A stretch of DNA of 64,000 bases from assembly GCF_000218485.1 (NCBI RefSeq), contig NZ_AFPB01000089.1, forward strand, positions 113,371-177,370. Reading direction: 5' to 3'. The stretch is from Aquimarina agarivorans. Its GTDB lineage: Bacteria > Bacteroidota > Bacteroidia > Flavobacteriales > Flavobacteriaceae. This document shows, piece by piece, positions 27,208 through 37,051 of the stretch (position 1 is its first letter; the number at the start of each line of letters is the position of its first letter). The translations under genes were made by a program, and so were the position numbers. The notes under the pieces were generated by a model that searched no databases, was not told where the DNA came from, and was given only the letters and a program-made list of their open reading frames with translations.

Positions 27208-27306
27208 TACCCTCCCCTAAGCTCTTTACTTTACGCTCAATTAATATTAAGTTACGCATGCATAACATAGTAATGCATTTAAGTTTAAAGTAACTTAAAA
27301 TGCTTC

Positions 27307-29367
27307 ATGAATACCTCAATTACATTTACAAAAAAAAACATAATGAAAGCTTATTATCTATCATTTATTGTATCTGTTATACTTTCTATTACACAAATAC
27401 AATCCCAACAGATTAATTATCAAAGATCTAATTCAAAGTCGCAAGAACAAAATAATGAACTACCATTTAACCCAACCTTAAAACCATTTTACCATGGCGT
27501 AGCTTCAGGAGATCCTTTGGAAGACAAAGTCATTATTTGGACTCGTGTGACACCAGATGAAGATGCTACTATAAATGTAACCTGGAAAATCGCTACAGAT
27601 CCTGACTTAACTAATATCATAAATTCAGGTATAACAAGTACTTCAGCCAATAAAGACTACACGGTAAAAGTTGATGTTACAGGACTAAATCCTTCAACTA
27701 CATATTATTATTCTTTTAATGCTTTAGGAAAAGAATCTATAACAGGAAGAACCCGAACTACACCAACAGATAGTGTAAATCATTTACGTTTTGCTGTGGT
27801 ATCTTGTTCTAATTACCAAGCTGGATATTTTAATGCTTACAGGAAAATTGCTGAACGTAAAGACCTTGATGCTGTTATCCATTTAGGAGATTATATTTAT
27901 GAATACGGTGCAGGAGAGGACACCTACGGATATGATGAAAGCAGGGCTGACAGAGCTAATATTCCTGAAACTGAAATATTGAATTTAGCAGATTACAGAA
28001 TGCGTTATTCACTATATCGCCTAGACCCTGATTTATTAGCTGTTCACCAACAAAACCCTTTTATTGCCATTTGGGACGACCATGAAAGTGCTAATGACTC
28101 ATACACGAATGGGGCTGAAAATCATGGAGAAGATGGTAAAGATGAAGGAGATTGGAATTCTAGAAAATCTATTTCCAAGCAAGTCTATTTTGAATGGATG
28201 CCAATTAGAGATGAAGAAAACTTTAAAATAAACAGAACTATTCAATATGGAAATTTGGCAGATATTATTAATATTGATACACGTCTAGAAGGACGAGACG
28301 AACAAATATTTGATGTTACAAACCCTGCGTTATACGCTTCAGACAGGACCTTACTAGGCGTACCTCAACGTAATTGGATGTTTAATGAATTGAGTGAGTC
28401 TACAGCTAAATGGAAAGTACTTGCAAATCAAGTAATTTTTTCGGAATTTAATATTGGATGGGCTGCACAGGGTGACCAAACACCTCAAGAAGTAGAAAGT
28501 ATTTTCTTAGATATTTGGGATGGTTATCCTGCAGAAAGAGATTTGGTTATTGATTATATTGAAAATAACAATATTGATAATACCGTCATATTAACAGGAG
28601 ATTTCCATAGCACATTTGCTTTCGATGTTTCTAAACGCCCATCTGTTTTTAGTCCTGGAGCCCCCTCTAGTATCACTTACGACCCTGAAACAGGTAGCGG
28701 ATCTGTAGCTGTAGAGTTTGCAACACCAAGTATAACATCAGCTAATTTTGATGAAAATATAGGCGTAGCTGCAAGTGCTGGTGCCGAATTTCAAATTAAT
28801 AAACCCTTACCAATTACAGGAAATCCAAACCCTAATCCTCATTTAAAGTATGCCGATTTAGACCAGCATGGATATATGATTTTAGATTTAACAACTGAAA
28901 AAGTACAAGCTGATTGGTTTTTTACTAATATTTTTGATCAATCTAATAATATTGAAACTGCTGGAGAAAGTTGGTTTTCCAACGATAAAGATAATCATCT
29001 TCAAAAAGCATCTTCCATAAGTGCTAACAAATCTATACAGCCAGAATTAGCTCCGATGCCAACAAATGTTTTATCCGTCGACTCATTTGAAAATGAAAAT
29101 TCTTTAGCTATTTTCGAATTCTATCCAAATCCCTTAAATCCAAACAAAGAAGAACTTGCTATTCAATTTGGTTTAGCTCTTGGCTCTAGTATCAATATAG
29201 ATCTTAAAGACCTTGACGGAAGTATTGTTAAAAGGTTGTATTCGAATTATAACAGTGCAGGAATTTACAAAAACAGCTTTGATTTAAGCTTCCTTTCTTC
29301 AGGTGTTTATTTTATTACTATAAACACCAATACCTCTTATGCTACAAAAAAATTAATAATTAACTAA
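27307..29367 (+). CDS. PhoD-family alkaline phosphatase/phosphodiesterase with T9SS sorting domain
   Basis: The PhoD N-terminal domain begins FYHGVASGDPLEDKVIIWTR. The metallophosphatase core has VSCSNYQAGYFNAY, HLGDYIYEYG, IWDDHE and ILTGDFHSTFAF, the metal-binding residues of PhoD (Fe/Ca type). The last ~75 residues are a T9SS type A sorting domain (FEFYPNPLNP ... GVYFITINTN ... KKLIIN). The frame opens at 27307, but MKAYYLSFIVSVILS at 27343 is a cleaner signal peptide start. It releases phosphate from organic esters at the cell surface or outside the cell, plausibly under phosphate limitation. Confidence 0.92.
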   Translation: MNTSITFTKKNIMKAYYLSFIVSVILSITQIQSQQINYQRSNSKSQEQNNELPFNPTLKPFYHGVASGDPLEDKVIIWTRVTPDEDATINVTWKIATDPDLTNIINSGITSTSANKDYTVKVDVTGLNPSTTYYYSFNALGKESITGRTRTTPTDSVNHLRFAVVSCSNYQAGYFNAYRKIAERKDLDAVIHLGDYIYEYGAGEDTYGYDESRADRANIPETEILNLADYRMRYSLYRLDPDLLAVHQQNPFIAIWDDHESANDSYTNGAENHGEDGKDEGDWNSRKSISKQVYFEWMPIRDEENFKINRTIQYGNLADIINIDTRLEGRDEQIFDVTNPALYASDRTLLGVPQRNWMFNELSESTAKWKVLANQVIFSEFNIGWAAQGDQTPQEVESIFLDIWDGYPAERDLVIDYIENNNIDNTVILTGDFHSTFAFDVSKRPSVFSPGAPSSITYDPETGSGSVAVEFATPSITSANFDENIGVAASAGAEFQINKPLPITGNPNPNPHLKYADLDQHGYMILDLTTEKVQADWFFTNIFDQSNNIETAGESWFSNDKDNHLQKASSISANKSIQPELAPMPTNVLSVDSFENENSLAIFEFYPNPLNPNKEELAIQFGLALGSSINIDLKDLDGSIVKRLYSNYNSAGIYKNSFDLSFLSSGVYFITINTNTSYATKKLIIN

Positions 29368-29418
29368 AGATTATAAAACCACCTTAACAGGTTGTTTAAA
29401 CACAAAAATATTTGAACA

Positions 29419-29467
29419 AAAATAAATAATCGATTGACAAGCCTATTCTCAATCGATTATTTATTTT
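29419..29467 (+). terminator. Strong terminator after the PhoD gene
   Basis: AAAATAAATAATCGATTGA (29419-29437) pairs perfectly over 19 bp with 29449-29467, with an 11-nt loop and T-rich 3' side. It lies about 50 nt after the stop codon. Confidence 0.85.
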
Positions 29468-29577
29468 TCTATCTTCCTCTTTTTTAAATCTTTTGGTTTG
29501 ATTAAACTACCATCCTCTTAAAACTAGGTCAAACCAAAACTTAATATTTACAATTTTGACTACTCCGTTCTTGTGTC

Positions 29578-29838
29578 TCAATATTTTGTTGGTAGTCCAC
29601 ACCTTCTACGCTTCACTTCTAAATAACATGCTTTTCTGCGAATAGGAAAATCTTGGATTTGAGTTACAGGATAAAAGCCTTTAGAATGTAATCGCTTTTG
29701 AGATTGTTCGCCCATCGGTAATGGCTTTTCTTCTAAAACTAGTGTCAATCTATCATTAGATTCTTTGGCTTCTATAATATCAAAATATTCTAAAATCCCT
29801 TCGGGTAAAAAGTAAGCAAGTAGTTCTTTGGAGTCCAA
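29578..29838 (-). pseudogene. ISAon1-family transposase N-terminal region, IS remnant
   Basis: The 86-residue ORF (MDSKELLAYFLPEGILEYFD ... GFYPVTQIQDFPIRRKACYL) matches the separate N-terminal protein of ISAon1-type elements, which ends in a KRRR motif (EVKRRRCG here). The normal continuation and the downstream catalytic transposase ORF are missing, so only the 5' part of the element remains. Confidence 0.65.
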
Positions 29839-29901
29839 TTTATTGTTTTTAACAAAAATCTAAAATTTTATAACACCCCACAACTTTTCGGGTTGATCCG
29901 A

Positions 29902-29939
29902 AAAAACCACCAAAAGCAATTATGCTTTTGGTGGTTTTT
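29902..29939. terminator. Perfect 17-bp terminator hairpin after the GH16 gene
   Basis: AAAAACCACCAAAAGCA (29902-29918) pairs perfectly with 29923-29939 with a 4-nt loop. A tracts on both sides make it usable in both directions. It lies 22 nt after the GH16 stop on the minus strand. Confidence 0.9.
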
Positions 29940-29961
29940 AAAGAATGTTTAGTTTGCAATA

Positions 29962-31134
29962 TTAAGCTGAAATATTGCTTGCAATAGGCTTATAAACTCT
30001 AATCCAGTCCACTTTCATACTATTTTTGTTAGGATCTGCTAAATCTTCATCGCTAGGAGTTCTTTTATCAAGTACATGCCAATTTTGAGATTCAACATTT
30101 ATAATGATATCCATTTCCTTATTAAAACCAGTTCCTTTTTGGAAATTGTAAGGATCAATAACATTTACTTTTGATTGTTCGCTTGCTTTTTTAAGTGTTG
30201 CTAAAGAATATGTAGTGGAGGTTTCAAAATTATTTAATTTTTGATATCCAGCGTCCATATCCAGTTTACCATCAGTCATTGATGGGTAATCATAATCCCA
30301 TTTACCATTAATTTTGTTAGCCATGGCCTTGTCGTAAAGCACTCGAACCAACTCACCGTCAATGTAATATTCAAAATGAATAGGACTTACCCAGTTGACA
30401 CCAACACGTACATATTTACGATTTCCGTTATTCCAGCTGTATTCACCCCAACTAGTCACTCCATTTCTTCTCCACCAGGATTTGAGGTCTGTTGGTTGGT
30501 AATCAGTAAAAGGCTCTCTAATAAAAGAGTGGTGACTTAAATGTATAAATTGTGAAAAATATTCATTTTTAGGTTCTTTACCACCATAACATTCAATAAT
30601 GTCAATTTCCTGAGTGTCATCAGGACTTAATAGCCAAACATCTGAAGCTAGCGCAATATTAGCAACACTAATACTAGCTTCAACAAATACAGGGTATTTT
30701 ACCTTTTTATTACTTGTAATACAACCAGCGTTTACACCAGGAACACCCATTTTTTCAGTACTTGGGTTTCTTGATGATTTTATAATTAAATCGTCGCCAT
30801 TTACTTCAACATGATCATACTGCCAATAGGTTGTTCCTGGTCCATTCCAAGCATTATGGTAAAAATTATACCATTTGCCATCTCCAAAATCGGTTCTTAT
30901 GGTTGCTGGTTTATGTAGGTAGTTAAAATCATCAGAAGTGTCAGTTTGTAATTCCCATTTCATGGAATCACCAGCATTTGCGGGTACAGGAATTTTTTGA
31001 AATTCCATTTCTACAACTGGAGTAGTGTCTTTACTCTCATTTTCGGAATTGTTTTGCTCATTCTGTTTGGACTTACCATTACAAGCAATAAGCATAGACA
31101 CACCTAAACTTATTAATAATAGATTAAATTTCAT
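29962..31134 (-). CDS. GH16 beta-agarase/porphyranase-type lipoprotein
   Basis: The 390-residue precursor has a lipobox LIAC (Cys18) after a short signal peptide, then an acidic linker (residues 20-42), so it is probably surface-anchored. The GH16 catalytic motif QEIDIIECYGG contains ExDxxE, the bulged form found in agarases, porphyranases and carrageenases. NEYFSQFIHLSHHSF and WWRRNGVTSWGEY are typical of beta-agarase/porphyranase subfamilies. The C-terminal KVDWIRVYKP strand completes the jelly roll. It cleaves beta-1,4 bonds in red algal galactan; exact substrate not determined. It is about 23 kb from the other galactan genes. Confidence 0.88.
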   Translation of the reverse strand: MKFNLLLISLGVSMLIACNGKSKQNEQNNSENESKDTTPVVEMEFQKIPVPANAGDSMKWELQTDTSDDFNYLHKPATIRTDFGDGKWYNFYHNAWNGPGTTYWQYDHVEVNGDDLIIKSSRNPSTEKMGVPGVNAGCITSNKKVKYPVFVEASISVANIALASDVWLLSPDDTQEIDIIECYGGKEPKNEYFSQFIHLSHHSFIREPFTDYQPTDLKSWWRRNGVTSWGEYSWNNGNRKYVRVGVNWVSPIHFEYYIDGELVRVLYDKAMANKINGKWDYDYPSMTDGKLDMDAGYQKLNNFETSTTYSLATLKKASEQSKVNVIDPYNFQKGTGFNKEMDIIINVESQNWHVLDKRTPSDEDLADPNKNSMKVDWIRVYKPIASNISA

Positions 31135-31586
31135 AAAGTAGTTTGGTTATTAATTAAATTCATCTTTAAGCTATTTTGTAAAAGCTTAAAACTATTGTTG
31201 TTTTAAAGCATAAAAGTAGCTTTTTTACTACTTTTCTACAACTATTTAAGAAGATCAATCTATTTTAACGTTTTTATAGCTGATTTTATGTGTAAAACTT
31301 AAGTTAATTTTTTTTAAAATTTAAATTCTAAATTTTAAAAGAATGAGTTGTAAATTGCAATTAGGCAAGTATTTATCACAATTAATACTATTGTTGATAT
31401 TAAATTACTTATTTGAAATGGTTATTTTTCATTTGAAACTTTAAAATAATATCAAACTGCAGAAAAGGCTAAACTTATATTTTCTCTATGATCCAAAAAA
31501 ATATTTAATTATTGTTTGAGTAATTTAAAATTAGCGCCATTGTAAAAAAGATAATGGCTCAATTTGTAAAGATTATCATAAAAAAA
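31135..31586. other. Intergenic stretch between GH16 and clpC
   Basis: About 450 AT-rich nt; I see no gene. It includes the upstream region of the GH16 gene, but no clear -7/-33 match. Confidence 0.5.
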
Positions 31587-31613
31587 AGCCGTTTAGTTAT
31601 TTGCTAAACGGCT
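31587..31613 (-). terminator. Terminator of clpC
   Basis: AGCCGTTTAG and CTAAACGGCT form a perfect 10-bp stem with a 7-nt loop; on the minus strand it is followed by a run of seven T. It is about 35 nt after the clpC stop. Confidence 0.9.
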
Positions 31614-31646
31614 CTTTGATGTTCTATATCCTAATTAAATAACACA

Positions 31647-34199
31647 TTACTTTGTAGCCTCGTCGGGTGTTTGTATTTCAATTTTTAATTCATTAGCTTT
31701 TTCATCCAAATCCATAAAAATAGCATCTCCTTCTTTTAATTTTGAAGAAACAATTTCTTCAGCTAAAGCATCCTCGATAAATTTTTGAATAGCTCTTTTT
31801 AAAGGTCTTGCTCCATATTGCTTATCAAATCCTTTTTCGGCAATGTAATCCTTCGCTTTATCACTCAATGTTAATTCATATCCTAAATCTTTAATACGAA
31901 CAAACAATTTTGTTAATTCAATATCAATAATCTTATGAATATCATCCTTTTCAAGTGCATTAAAAATAACAACATCATCAATACGGTTTAAAAATTCTGG
32001 AGCAAATGCTTTTTTTAGGGCTCCTTCAATAATTCTTTTTGCATTTTCATCTGCTTGAGATTTTTGAGAAGCGGTTCCAAAACCAACACCTGAACCAAAG
32101 TCTTTCAACTTTCGGGCACCAATATTGGAAGTCATTATAATTATTGAATTTCTGAAATCTATTTTGCGTCCAAGGCTATCTGTTAAATAACCATCATCTA
32201 ATACTTGCAATAGCATATTAAATACATCTGGATGTGCCTTTTCAATTTCGTCCAGTAAAATCACGGAATAAGGTTTGCGTCTTACCTTTTCAGTTAGCTG
32301 ACCACCTTCTTCATAACCTACGTATCCTGGAGGTGCACCTACCAAACGTGAAATTGCAAATTTTTCCATGTATTCACTCATATCCACACGGATTAATGCC
32401 TCCTCACTATCAAATAATTCTTTTGCGATTACTTTGGCTAATTGGGTCTTACCAACGCCTGTTTGTCCTAAAAATATAAATGAACCAATGGGTTTGTTAG
32501 GATCTTTAAGCCCAGCTCGGTTACGTTGGATCGCTTTTACCACTTTTGCAACGGCGTCGTCCTGCCCTATGACTTTACCTTTAATAAGTTCAGGTAATTC
32601 CGCAAGTTTAGTAATTTCTTTTTGAGCAATTCGGTTTACAGGAATTCCTGTCATCATGGAAACTACATCCGCTACATTATCTTCATTAACAATTTCTTTG
32701 TGCTCTTTAGAGTCAGCTTCCCATTGTTCTTGAGCAACGGCTAATTGTTTTTCAATATTTTTTTCGTCGTCACGAAGCTTAGCAGCTTCTTCGTATTTTT
32801 GTTTTTTGACTACGCTATTTTTAAGTTCTCTAACCTCCTCTAGTTTGCGCTCTAAATCCAATATTTTTTTAGGAACATCAATATTTGTAATATGTACACG
32901 AGATCCTGCTTCATCTAATGCATCAATAGCTTTGTCTGGTAAAAATCGATCCGTCATGTATCGATTTGTTAATTTTACACAGGCTTCTATAGCATCTTCA
33001 GTAAAAATTACATTATGATGTTCTTCATATTTCCCTTTGATATTATTTAAAATTTCAATGGTTTCTTCGATATTGGTAGGCTCAACTATTACTTTTTGAA
33101 AACGGCGCTCTAAAGCTCCATCTTTTTCAATGGAGTTTCTGTACTCATCTAGCGTTGTGGCACCTATACATTGAATTTCACCACGTGCTAACGCAGGTTT
33201 AAACATGTTTGAAGCATCTAAGCTACCAGTGGCACCGCCAGCACCAACAATGGTATGAATTTCATCAATAAAAAGAATGATATCATCATTTTTTTCTAAT
33301 TCATTCATTACTGCTTTCATGCGCTCCTCAAATTGACCACGATATTTGGTACCTGCAACTAAGCTAGCCAAATCTAAAGTAACTACGCGTTTGTCAAATA
33401 GAATACGAGAAACTTTTCTTTGTATTATACGCAAAGCTAAACCTTCAGCAATGGCAGATTTACCAACACCAGGTTCACCAATTAAAAGCGGATTATTCTT
33501 TTTACGACGACTCAATATTTGCGATACACGCTCAATTTCTTTAGTACGACCTACTACTGGGTCAAGTTTTCCATCTTCAGCCATAGCTGTAAGATCCCGA
33601 CCAAAGTTATCAAGTACTGGTGTATTTGATTTTTTTGCGTTTTTAGTACCTCCGGAACCTGTATTTCCAAAAGACTCACGTTCGCCTCCTTCTAAATTTT
33701 CACTTTCTTCAGAAAATGATTCGGAAGTAGGTAAATCGTAATTTTCATCATCATTTATAATCATACCTTTAAATTGTTCTTTAACACTATCATAATCTAC
33801 TTTTAAACGATTTAACAACTTAGTAGTCGGATCGTTATCGTTTCTTAAAATGCATAGTAGTAAATGTGCAGTATTTATAGAGGTGCTTTGGAACAACTTA
33901 GCTTCTAAAAAAGTTGTTTTTAATGCACGTTCAGCTTGCCTTGTTAAATGCAAGTTCTTTTTTTCATTTGATGCTACTGCTACTGTGGTATTCGCAGGGC
34001 TAAGAATTTCAACTTTTCTACGTAAGTGAGCTAAATCAACTTCCAACGCAAATAAAATATCAATAGCTTTTCCGCTACCATCACGCAATAAGCCTAACAT
34101 TAAATGTTCTGTTCCTATAAAATCATGCCCTAAACGTAATGCTTCTTCTTTGCTGTAAGCTATTACATCTTTTACTCTAGGCGAAAAATTATCATCCAT
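31647..34199 (-). CDS. clpC: ATP-dependent Clp protease ATP-binding subunit ClpC
   Basis: The 850-residue protein has two N-terminal Clp_N repeats (about 1-145) and an acidic/glycine linker. AAA module 1 has GEPGVGKS and FIDEIHTIVG; a UVR-like coiled middle domain follows (KKQKYEEAAKLRDDEKNIEK). AAA module 2 has GQTGVGKT, LLDEIEKAHPDVF and a C-terminal D2-small domain. The UVR-type middle domain and length identify it as ClpC rather than ClpB or the T6SS unfoldase ClpV. It unfolds proteins for ClpP. Its neighbour downstream of its promoter side is rnpB. Confidence 0.93.
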   Translation of the reverse strand: MDDNFSPRVKDVIAYSKEEALRLGHDFIGTEHLMLGLLRDGSGKAIDILFALEVDLAHLRRKVEILSPANTTVAVASNEKKNLHLTRQAERALKTTFLEAKLFQSTSINTAHLLLCILRNDNDPTTKLLNRLKVDYDSVKEQFKGMIINDDENYDLPTSESFSEESENLEGGERESFGNTGSGGTKNAKKSNTPVLDNFGRDLTAMAEDGKLDPVVGRTKEIERVSQILSRRKKNNPLLIGEPGVGKSAIAEGLALRIIQRKVSRILFDKRVVTLDLASLVAGTKYRGQFEERMKAVMNELEKNDDIILFIDEIHTIVGAGGATGSLDASNMFKPALARGEIQCIGATTLDEYRNSIEKDGALERRFQKVIVEPTNIEETIEILNNIKGKYEEHHNVIFTEDAIEACVKLTNRYMTDRFLPDKAIDALDEAGSRVHITNIDVPKKILDLERKLEEVRELKNSVVKKQKYEEAAKLRDDEKNIEKQLAVAQEQWEADSKEHKEIVNEDNVADVVSMMTGIPVNRIAQKEITKLAELPELIKGKVIGQDDAVAKVVKAIQRNRAGLKDPNKPIGSFIFLGQTGVGKTQLAKVIAKELFDSEEALIRVDMSEYMEKFAISRLVGAPPGYVGYEEGGQLTEKVRRKPYSVILLDEIEKAHPDVFNMLLQVLDDGYLTDSLGRKIDFRNSIIIMTSNIGARKLKDFGSGVGFGTASQKSQADENAKRIIEGALKKAFAPEFLNRIDDVVIFNALEKDDIHKIIDIELTKLFVRIKDLGYELTLSDKAKDYIAEKGFDKQYGARPLKRAIQKFIEDALAEEIVSSKLKEGDAIFMDLDEKANELKIEIQTPDEATK

Positions 34200-34399
34200 A
34201 AGCTTTCTTTCTACGTTAAATTTATGATTTTTTATGAATTAAATGGCAAAAATTATGCCCTTTAATAAATGTTTTAGTTTTGATGATGTTTTTTTGGTTT
34301 TGAGCGAACGGTTAATAATTTTCAAAATATTGATAAACTGTAGTATAAGTGAATTTAAAATTATAAAATGGTTTCGTATCAAAATCCATGATTTGGCAG

Positions 34400-34407
34400 T
34401 ATATTTG
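34400..34407 (+). promoter_or_regulatory. -7 promoter element of rnpB
   Basis: TATATTTG matches TAnnTTTG perfectly, and its position places the transcription start at about 34413, exactly where the RNase P P1 helix begins. No strong -33 TTTG is seen (TTTCG at 34372-34376). Confidence 0.65.
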
Positions 34408-34412
34408 CCGAC

Positions 34413-34728
34413 TAGCGAGTCGCCTTATCGCTCTTTAGCAGTTAAAGAGAGGAAAGTCCGGACACCATAGTATGGCATAGCGGGTAACGCCCGTCTGTTT
34501 TGATTAATTAAAACATGGACAAGTGCAACAGAAAGCAGGTACAGGTAATGCTGTAGTGAAACCAGGTAAACTCTATGTGGTGCAACGTCATGTAAACCAG
34601 CGCTAAAAGGGTTATGCGCCCAAGTTGGAGGGTAGGCGGTTATAGTTATTTAGTAATAGATAACACAGATAAATGATAAGGATTTCGATGTTATCGAAAT
34701 ACAGAATCCGGCTTATAGACTCGCTTTT
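34413..34728 (+). ncRNA. rnpB: RNase P RNA, bacterial class A
   Basis: The conserved core AGAGGAAAGTCCGGAC lies at 34447-34462 and ACAGAAAG follows at about 34528. The 3' part has GGTAAAC, GGGTTATGCGCCCAAG-type segments and AGAATCCGGCTTATAGAC. AGCGAGTC (34414-34421) pairs with GACTCGCT (34718-34725) as helix P1. Length about 316 nt is normal. It is the catalytic RNA that removes tRNA 5' leaders. A T-rich stretch after P1 can terminate it. A short ORF overlapping it is spurious. Confidence 0.95.
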
Positions 34729-35144
34729 CTTTTATTTTAAATGTTTCTGTCGTTCTAAAGTTAGCTGTTAATGTGTTTTTTAGTTAGGTTTTATACGTTT
34801 GGACTTATCTTAGCTTCTACTTATAATTTTGACAAAATTTAATTGAAATTTGTGTTGATTTTGAAGGATCAAGCATAAAAAGATTCTTCAGAATTGTGAA
34901 ATTTAATATTGAGAATAATGGTATTATATCAACAAAAACCTCATCATTCTAATTTATCGACAACCTACCATGATGAATCATAAATGGGTATGACAAAAAT
35001 ACAGTTGTAGTCCTTGTTTTTAATTTTATTTATCATTTTTTTTGATGAATGAGTGTAATTTTGCCAATAAAACATTGATTTTTTTAGAATTTAATATTAA
35101 AGAGACATTTAGTCATAAAACACACTAATTTCATCAAGAGATTT
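34729..35144. other. Intergenic stretch after rnpB
   Basis: About 415 AT-rich nt with no gene or strong hairpin visible. Confidence 0.5.
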
Positions 35145-35806
35145 TTATTCTATATTGGGAACATAGATTTTTTCAGCCGCATATCCAACAGAGAACAACA
35201 TAAAAGCTTTCTCATTTTTGGGTCGATCAAGTAAGTCAGCCAAAAAATTCATAGGTCTAAGAGTGTGGTTTAATGTTACAAGTCCTGCGTTATGAATAGC
35301 AGTGATCAACATGCCACATGCAATTCCTACAGACTCATTTACATAATAGTTATTACTTTTCTGGTTGGTTTCATTTAAGTCATAGGTCTTTTAAAAGCAA
35401 TAATTAGCCAAGGAGCTGTTTCTATAAAAGGTTTGAATATATCAGTACCTAACGCTTCAAGATCCTTTTTCCAGCGTTCACTCATTCTACTTTCGTAACT
35501 TTTCTTTTCTTCGACCTCGGTAGCAATTCTAGTTTTAGTTTTTAATTCTTTATTGGAAACAGCACAAAATGTCCAGGGTTGTTTGTGGGCTCCAGAAGGA
35601 GAAGCAGAAGCCGAAAGAATTAAATTTTCAATAACACTTTTAGGAATAGATTGATCAGAAAACATTCGTATTGATCTTCGTTTATTTAACTAATGATAAA
35701 AAGAAGCACTGCGATCAATCATTTCTGCTTTAGAGTACTGAAAATCTTGACTATATTTTACATGATTATGATTGTCGATAGTTATTTTTTCTTTTGGATG
35801 AATCAT
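35145..35806 (-). pseudogene. Nitroreductase-family protein, broken by a nonsense codon and a frameshift
   Basis: Reading from the ATG at 35806 gives MIHPKEKITIDNHNH... then EMIDRSASFYH, a TAG stop (35692-35690), and LNKRRSIRMFSDQSIPKSVI in the same frame. The frame continues (SPSGAHKQPWTFCAV) to about 35387, where a 1-nt loss moves it into another frame that carries NNYYVNESVGIACGMLITAIHNAGLVTL, split here by the shift, and ends at 35145 with EKIYVPNIE. Put together this is a full nitroreductase of the iodotyrosine-deiodinase-like group (FMN enzyme). Two independent lesions argue for a true pseudogene. Confidence 0.85.
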
Positions 35807-35921
35807 TGTTGTGAATTAATGGTTTACGAATTAAAAAAGATATTTCTTAAAGTAAAATGGCGTTACAATATCAATCATTAAAATAAATATGCACAAATTT
35901 ATATCAAAAAATAAAGTTAAT

Positions 35922-36965
35922 TTACCATTGTTGCAAAAGCATATTATTTAGTAAATCGAAATAATTCCATCCTATAGCTCTGGCTGCTAATAATGTTAAA
36001 CTATCTTGATCTTGCCTATGTAGCCTAGATGGTCCTGTCATATTTGGCTTTAAATTTAAATCAAATAAAAAGTAATTCCCCTTTTTGTCAGCTCTACAAT
36101 CAATTCTAATAGGAGCCTTTATTTGAAGGAGCATAGCTGCTTTTTCGCATTGTTTGCATGCCTCAATGATATTTTTGGCATTGAGTTCATCTTGGTTTAA
36201 AACCTTGCTGTTTTCAATTACAGCAACAACTCCATTGTAAGGAGCAATTCCATTTTGATGATTAACTCTTTTAACGGCGGGCAAGCTCCATGGTTTTACA
36301 AATGCTTGATTTTTGCTATTTATTTTATAATTACCAGGAGGCATTACAGTAACTGTAATTTCTTGACCACTTAAAAATTGTTCAACATAAGCGCTATCGC
36401 CATATAAATTGGTTGAAAATAATTCAGTTAATTTAAAATCTAAATTCTCTTTATTTTGAACAACAGAAACTCCTTGGCTTCCTCTGCCTCTAAGTGGTTT
36501 TAGAACCAAAGGGAAATCAATAGTTAATTTAAAGTTTGTAACTTCTTTTTTTGAAATAAACTGAGTCTTAGGTATAGAAATATCGTTTGCTGTCAGCAAT
36601 TGATTAGTTATCCATTTATCATCATAAGTATCTACTAAATTTGGAGATTGTCCTACAAATTTTATTGACGAATTGAAAAAATGAATTATTGGATGCTCAT
36701 TGTACAATATGGTATTTAACCATAAAACATTAGCACCTTTATCAATTGCTAATTGAATTCCTTGTTTTGTGTCTGGAAAAACCCAATCCAAATCATTGTT
36801 TAGATCTGGTTTATCAAAGGGAGTAATAATTGATACTCCACTTTTATGTAGCTCTACGGCTATATCTGCTCCACTATCTGAATAGCCTCCGGGTTTCATT
36901 GGTTTTTGAATTCCATTTTTTATTGGAGTTACTTTATATTGATATAAAACAGCTACTTTTTTCAT
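35922..36965 (-). CDS. ATP-grasp domain protein (D-Ala-D-Ala ligase/carboxylate-amine ligase-like)
   Basis: The 347-residue protein has the ATP-grasp layout: a pre-ATP domain (GQSPNLVDTYDDKWITNQLL), the ATP-binding part (FPLVLKPLRGRGSQGVSVV, then AYVEQFLSGQEITVTVMPPG), and the metal-binding end RIDCRADKKGNYFLFDLNLKPNM. It resembles D-alanine-D-alanine ligases and related carboxylate-amine ligases, but GYSDSGADIAVELHKSGV at the start is unlike Ddl. It probably joins a carboxylate to an amine using ATP. The substrate is unknown. It is separate from rsmD by about 85 nt. Confidence 0.8.
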   Translation of the reverse strand: MKKVAVLYQYKVTPIKNGIQKPMKPGGYSDSGADIAVELHKSGVSIITPFDKPDLNNDLDWVFPDTKQGIQLAIDKGANVLWLNTILYNEHPIIHFFNSSIKFVGQSPNLVDTYDDKWITNQLLTANDISIPKTQFISKKEVTNFKLTIDFPLVLKPLRGRGSQGVSVVQNKENLDFKLTELFSTNLYGDSAYVEQFLSGQEITVTVMPPGNYKINSKNQAFVKPWSLPAVKRVNHQNGIAPYNGVVAVIENSKVLNQDELNAKNIIEACKQCEKAAMLLQIKAPIRIDCRADKKGNYFLFDLNLKPNMTGPSRLHRQDQDSLTLLAARAIGWNYFDLLNNMLLQQW

Positions 36966-37051
36966 TAGTGAAAGTTACTAAAAAAGATGCTTATTTTTAG
37001 TGCTATTGAAAAAATGAGCTATAGAATAATTTGTAGGCAACTATTTTATAG

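Noticed and set aside
31647..34199. Possible T6SS unfoldase ClpV
   Set aside because: The UVR-type middle domain, Clp_N repeats and own terminator identify ClpC; it is also more than 10 kb from the T6SS genes.
34243..34470. 75-residue ORF upstream of and into rnpB
   Set aside because: It overlaps the RNase P RNA 5' part and its promoter; no protein similarity.
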